Below, one piece after another: positions 14,933-17,427 of a DNA stretch of 17,427 nt. The notes below the pieces were generated by a model. It ran no database searches. It was not told where the DNA came from and was given only the letters and a program-made list of their open reading frames with translations. The position numbers and the translations under genes are program-made. Source of the stretch: RZYP01 sp050256135 (GTDB lineage Bacteria; Bacillota; Negativicutes; Acidaminococcales; Acidaminococcaceae); assembly GCA_050256135.1 (NCBI GenBank), contig JBFWIF010000046.1:1-17427 (forward strand). The letters are read 5' to 3'. Position 1 is the stretch's first letter; each line of letters opens with the position of its first letter.

Positions 14933-15143
14933 TTACTTTTACGCCTCCTTAAAATTTTAGTGGTGTGTTTATGAATGGATCTCCGCCAATTTGGTTTCGA
15001 TTCACCCCCAGTAAATTTTTTCACAAAAACTGCCATGCACATTTTGCAAAATTTTGAACTCAAAAAGGACCATATCGTTTGCTATTATCCAGCCGTTACA
15101 TTGCAAATCGTTTTATGTTGTCTGCTGTAGCTATATAAACGTA

Positions 15144-15159
15144 TTTGTTAAATAACAAA
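15144..15159. promoter_or_regulatory. Candidate operator in the transporter/LysR divergent region
   Basis: TTTGTTA-AA-TAACAAA is a perfect 7-bp inverted repeat with a 2-nt spacer in the 279-bp divergent region. It starts a few bases after a TATAAA (15134-15139) that could be the -10 of the LysR gene, so it would fit a repressing autoregulatory site. It has T-N-A spacing compatible with LysR boxes, but A/T-rich repeats of this size arise by chance. Confidence 0.35.
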
Positions 15160-15211
15160 CAATATGATAGAATTAGTACCGGACGTTATAAGTCAGAAGG
15201 GAGAACAAAAA

Positions 15212-16111
15212 ATGATTGGTCTGACACAACTTCATTATTTCAAAGCATTGGCAGAGAGACAGCATTTAACTAAAACTGCTAATTATCTGATGATTTCACC
15301 GCCATCTTTGAGCAGCACTATATCAAGATTAGAACACGAACTTGGCTGCCAATTGTTCCAGCGGGAAGGTCGCAATCTTTACCTGAATGATTTTGGTCGA
15401 ATTTATTTGAAATACGTAAATCAGATATTTAACGCGTTAGACAATGCAAAAGCTGAACTAAATGATGCTGCTTCGAAAAAGGACTGTTGTTTGTCCCTCG
15501 CAATTTCGAGCCCTGTTATATGGCACAAATCATTGCAAGCATTCATCAAATCAAATCCAGATATATGCCTATCCCATACTCTGCTCAATTTTAACGATCC
15601 TAAAGAAGTCTTTACTACTTATTCACAGTTTGATTTTATTATGACAGCAACCAGTGATGTACTGAAAGCTGACTGGGATTATGAAATTCTAATTCCAGAT
15701 GACCGCCCGGTACTGGCAGTTTCTCCAAGTCACCCTTTGGCGAATCGCAAATCAATACGCCTTATTGAAGCAAAAGACGAAAATTTTATTGCCGTATCCA
15801 AGGGGTTTTCCATGCGAAAATATTTTGAAGATTCATGTAACCTAGCTGGTTTTTCACCCAAGATAGTATTGGAATGTGATTACGCCTTGCGGTCTGTCAT
15901 GCTTGCAGCTGGATATGGAATCGTATTCACTACGAAATTCGGTGTTCAAAATGGTTCCTTGACAAATGCCGTGTTTATCGACATCGATGACCCACCATTG
16001 AAGCGTACCCAAGCTATATTTACAAACAAATCTCGCTATTTATCGTCGGCAGCTAAAACTTTCCGCGATTTTATGATAAAGTTTTATCATACACCTGATT
16101 TCGGCTGGTAA
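15212..16111 (+). CDS. LysR-family transcriptional regulator
   Basis: A 299-residue DNA-binding regulator. Residues 1-60 are the winged helix-turn-helix, with TKTANYLMISPPSLSSTISR (20-39) and the wing EHELGCQLFQREG. Residues 90-290 form the periplasmic-binding-protein-like effector domain, including a DRPVLAVSPSHPLA stretch typical of the family. The frame is open 16 codons further upstream, but AAGGGAG (15198-15204) lies inside that extension, 8 nt before the ATG used here. It is the only complete plus-strand gene and is divergent from the SLC13 transporter, a classical arrangement for a LysR activator of uptake and catabolic genes. The likely targets are the transporter with hbd2 and ech2, perhaps thl2. 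The inducer is unknown, probably an acid or acyl-CoA. The gene ends at a strong terminator. Confidence 0.94.
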   Translation: MIGLTQLHYFKALAERQHLTKTANYLMISPPSLSSTISRLEHELGCQLFQREGRNLYLNDFGRIYLKYVNQIFNALDNAKAELNDAASKKDCCLSLAISSPVIWHKSLQAFIKSNPDICLSHTLLNFNDPKEVFTTYSQFDFIMTATSDVLKADWDYEILIPDDRPVLAVSPSHPLANRKSIRLIEAKDENFIAVSKGFSMRKYFEDSCNLAGFSPKIVLECDYALRSVMLAAGYGIVFTTKFGVQNGSLTNAVFIDIDDPPLKRTQAIFTNKSRYLSSAAKTFRDFMIKFYHTPDFGW

Positions 16112-16150
16112 CACATTCACAGCAGCTATTTAAAAACATATTTCTTATAT

Positions 16151-16179
16151 AAACCCCGTAATTTTTACGGGGTTTTTTT
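16151..16179 (+). terminator. Intrinsic terminator after the LysR gene
   Basis: AAACCCCGTAA and TTACGGGGTTT form a perfect 11-bp stem with a 3-nt loop, followed by a T-run to 16179. It lies 40 bp after the LysR stop and 15 bp before the convergent dehydratase stop. It may also stop the dehydratase transcript from the other strand, though the T-run on that side is short. Confidence 0.93.
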
Positions 16180-16193
16180 ATACCTTCAAAAAC

Positions 16194-17321
16194 TTATATC
16201 ATCTCAACAAAAGTTTGAATTTTTGTCTGCGCCTGTCCACTGTCTTCCGTACTTTGATCAATATTCAAGCATAAAACAGGCACATCAGCTTCTTCGAGTT
16301 TTTTTGCCAACATTGGATATTCATATTCTTCAACATCGCAAAAACTCATCAGACAAACAACCACTCCATCAGCTTGATATTTTTTTGTCATATCGACAAG
16401 CATTTGTCCTCTGGTATTTTGCACTTCGTGCACAGTAGCGCAAGCCTTACGATCAAGCCATTGTTGCGCCAATCTTTCCAGTGGATTATCTGAATTGTCA
16501 GGTATAGCAGTACGGTATAGGCGCGTCTCTTGTGCTAAATCATCGCCCACCACAGCAATGTCATGTTCAAAGAAAACATCAAGTAGACTGTCAGGTTCCG
16601 CAGTAATTCCCGTTAAAATTACTTTTTTACCCTTCCACTCATAGACCGGCAATGCATTCAATTCTTCGATGATTTTTGACATAATCGCAGTGTGAGCAGA
16701 TTTCTCCATAAACAAAGCGCTTTTCATAACTGCATGCCTTACTTTAGGAGTAATAATATCAAGATGACTATTTGCTGCTTCCGCAAACTCCATCATTTTT
16801 GAACTATGTGCATTATATATTTCGATACTCTTGGAAATTTCTTCGTCCGTAATGGCTTTGCCGGAAATCTCTTCTAATTTCTTTTTCAAGGCATCGTACT
16901 CTGAGGCCATGAATTCCTTAGCGCCTTTAACATCTCTATTCTGCGGCTGAATAAAACCTAACAGTGGAATATCTTTTACCCCTACACGCCAAGCGCCACT
17001 CATTCCTCGAAAAGTATCACAAAGGATAGGCATAACAACTGCTGAAATTCCCTTGTATTTGTTCAACATACCGAATTCCAAACAGGATCTCATAATTGAG
17101 CAGATAAAAATTGGCACATATTGGCCAGCCAAAGAAGGATTTATCTGCCCACCCCAAAGACCCATTGGAATCATGCCTGCTGCATGCACCAATTCTTCGC
17201 CAGAATAAATGGGAAAACAGCCAATAACTTTTTTACCATCGCTTAGATAATTATCCAGCATACTTTGAGGATTAGCAGCAATGGTCTGAAGTTCTTCCAA
17301 CATCGATTTTAAATTAGACAT
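16194..17321 (-). CDS. hgdB: 2-hydroxyacyl-CoA dehydratase beta subunit (HgdB/FldC/HadC family)
   Basis: One of two [4Fe-4S] subunits of the oxygen-sensitive dehydratases that remove water from an (R)-2-hydroxyacyl-CoA through a ketyl radical, after one-electron activation by an ATP-driven HgdC-type activase. It has 375 residues, like HgdB of Acidaminococcus fermentans. Shared features recalled from that protein are GKKVIGCFPIY (C35), the C74 region FICSIMRSCLEF, LCDTFRGMSG (C101), and MSFCDVEEYEYP (C328). C35, C74 and C328 are the best cluster-ligand candidates. AAGGAGG lies 6 nt upstream inside the end of the alpha-subunit gene, and the two genes overlap by 8 bp. 2-hydroxyglutaryl-CoA is the most likely substrate, but lactoyl-, 2-hydroxyisocaproyl- or other acyl-CoA cannot be excluded. 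The activase gene is not in the window. Confidence 0.9.
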   Translation of the reverse strand: MSNLKSMLEELQTIAANPQSMLDNYLSDGKKVIGCFPIYSGEELVHAAGMIPMGLWGGQINPSLAGQYVPIFICSIMRSCLEFGMLNKYKGISAVVMPILCDTFRGMSGAWRVGVKDIPLLGFIQPQNRDVKGAKEFMASEYDALKKKLEEISGKAITDEEISKSIEIYNAHSSKMMEFAEAANSHLDIITPKVRHAVMKSALFMEKSAHTAIMSKIIEELNALPVYEWKGKKVILTGITAEPDSLLDVFFEHDIAVVGDDLAQETRLYRTAIPDNSDNPLERLAQQWLDRKACATVHEVQNTRGQMLVDMTKKYQADGVVVCLMSFCDVEEYEYPMLAKKLEEADVPVLCLNIDQSTEDSGQAQTKIQTFVEMI

Positions 17322-17427
17322 TTTTTGCCTCCTTGTTCTGCTGCATAATTTCTACCAATCCTTGCAACCTTGTTTCAAACTGAGCTTCACTATAAACCCT
17401 TGAATCGGATTGATCACCATCAAAGTT
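17314..17427 (-). CDS. hgdA: C-terminus of 2-hydroxyacyl-CoA dehydratase alpha subunit (HgdA-like), truncated by the window edge
   Basis: The last 37 codons of a gene that continues beyond the right edge. It contains the C-terminal motif FDGDQSDSRVYSEAQFETRL (residues 2-21 of the visible part), matching the DGDQxDxR...Q...TRxQ ending of HgdA/HadB/FldB-type subunits as I remember them. The stop codon overlaps the hgdB start by 8 bp (AATGTCTAA), which implies translational coupling and one operon. Confidence 0.85.
   Translation of the reverse strand, partial: NFDGDQSDSRVYSEAQFETRLQGLVEIMQQNKEAKNV

Noticed and set aside
14990..15035. Sigma-54-type promoter for the SLC13 gene (TGGCAG near the -24 position)
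   Set aside because: The -12 GC is missing (GA instead), and no sigma-54 activator is nearby; the regulator present is LysR type.
15164..15211. Upstream start for the LysR gene giving a 16-residue extension
   Set aside because: The Shine-Dalgarno AAGGGAG is inside this stretch and the LysR helix-turn-helix normally starts within a few residues of the later ATG.

Overview
The window appears to come from the chromosome of a strict anaerobe of the Firmicutes. G+C is roughly 40% by eye (not computed). The best guess is a Negativicutes amino-acid or carboxylate fermenter in the Acidaminococcus/Sporomusa sphere. This rests on an HgdA/HgdB-type 2-hydroxyacyl-CoA dehydratase, a Bcd/Etf butyryl-CoA module, PduL in place of Pta, and an HndA/NuoE-type subunit. 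The taxonomic call is an inference. No mobile element, CRISPR array, tRNA or rRNA was seen.

Layout in the direction of transcription. Almost everything is on the minus strand, so it reads from high to low coordinates. At the right edge lie the C-terminus of a dehydratase alpha subunit (hgdA-like) and the complete beta subunit (hgdB-like). They converge on a plus-strand LysR regulator with a strong intrinsic terminator between them. The regulator is divergent from an SLC13-type carboxylate transporter. Downstream of the transporter lie hbd2, ech2 and thl2, which end at an intrinsic terminator around 10279-10314. A second tight cluster follows: bcd, etfB, etfA (with a fused two-[4Fe-4S] ferredoxin domain), hbd1, crt-like ech1 and thl1. 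A 464-bp spacer then carries a perfect 46-bp palindrome. After it come ackA, pduL, a D-2-hydroxyacid dehydrogenase, a NuoE/HndA-like [2Fe-2S] subunit, and the first codons of a further gene, probably the next hydrogenase or diaphorase subunit.

How the parts could work together. Thl1, Hbd1, Ech1, Bcd and EtfAB form a complete acetyl-CoA to butyryl-CoA route, probably coupled to ferredoxin reduction. PduL and AckA would turn acyl-CoA into acid and ATP. The NuoE-like subunit suggests a neighbouring NADH/ferredoxin-linked hydrogenase that disposes of electrons. The dehydratase would make an enoyl-CoA from an (R)-2-hydroxyacyl-CoA. The D-2-hydroxyacid dehydrogenase could supply a 2-hydroxy acid, but it may equally be unrelated.

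The main puzzle is the second thiolase/hydratase/dehydrogenase set. It sits with its own transporter and divergent LysR regulator, and two of its enzymes have non-canonical active-site motifs. I infer a substrate-specific, inducible carboxylate uptake and beta-oxidation unit next to the housekeeping butyrate unit. No CoA-transferase, acyl-CoA ligase or decarboxylase is visible in the window, so the substrate is unknown. Several starts given here are later than the longest open frame, because the Shine-Dalgarno sequence lies inside or after the upstream codons.
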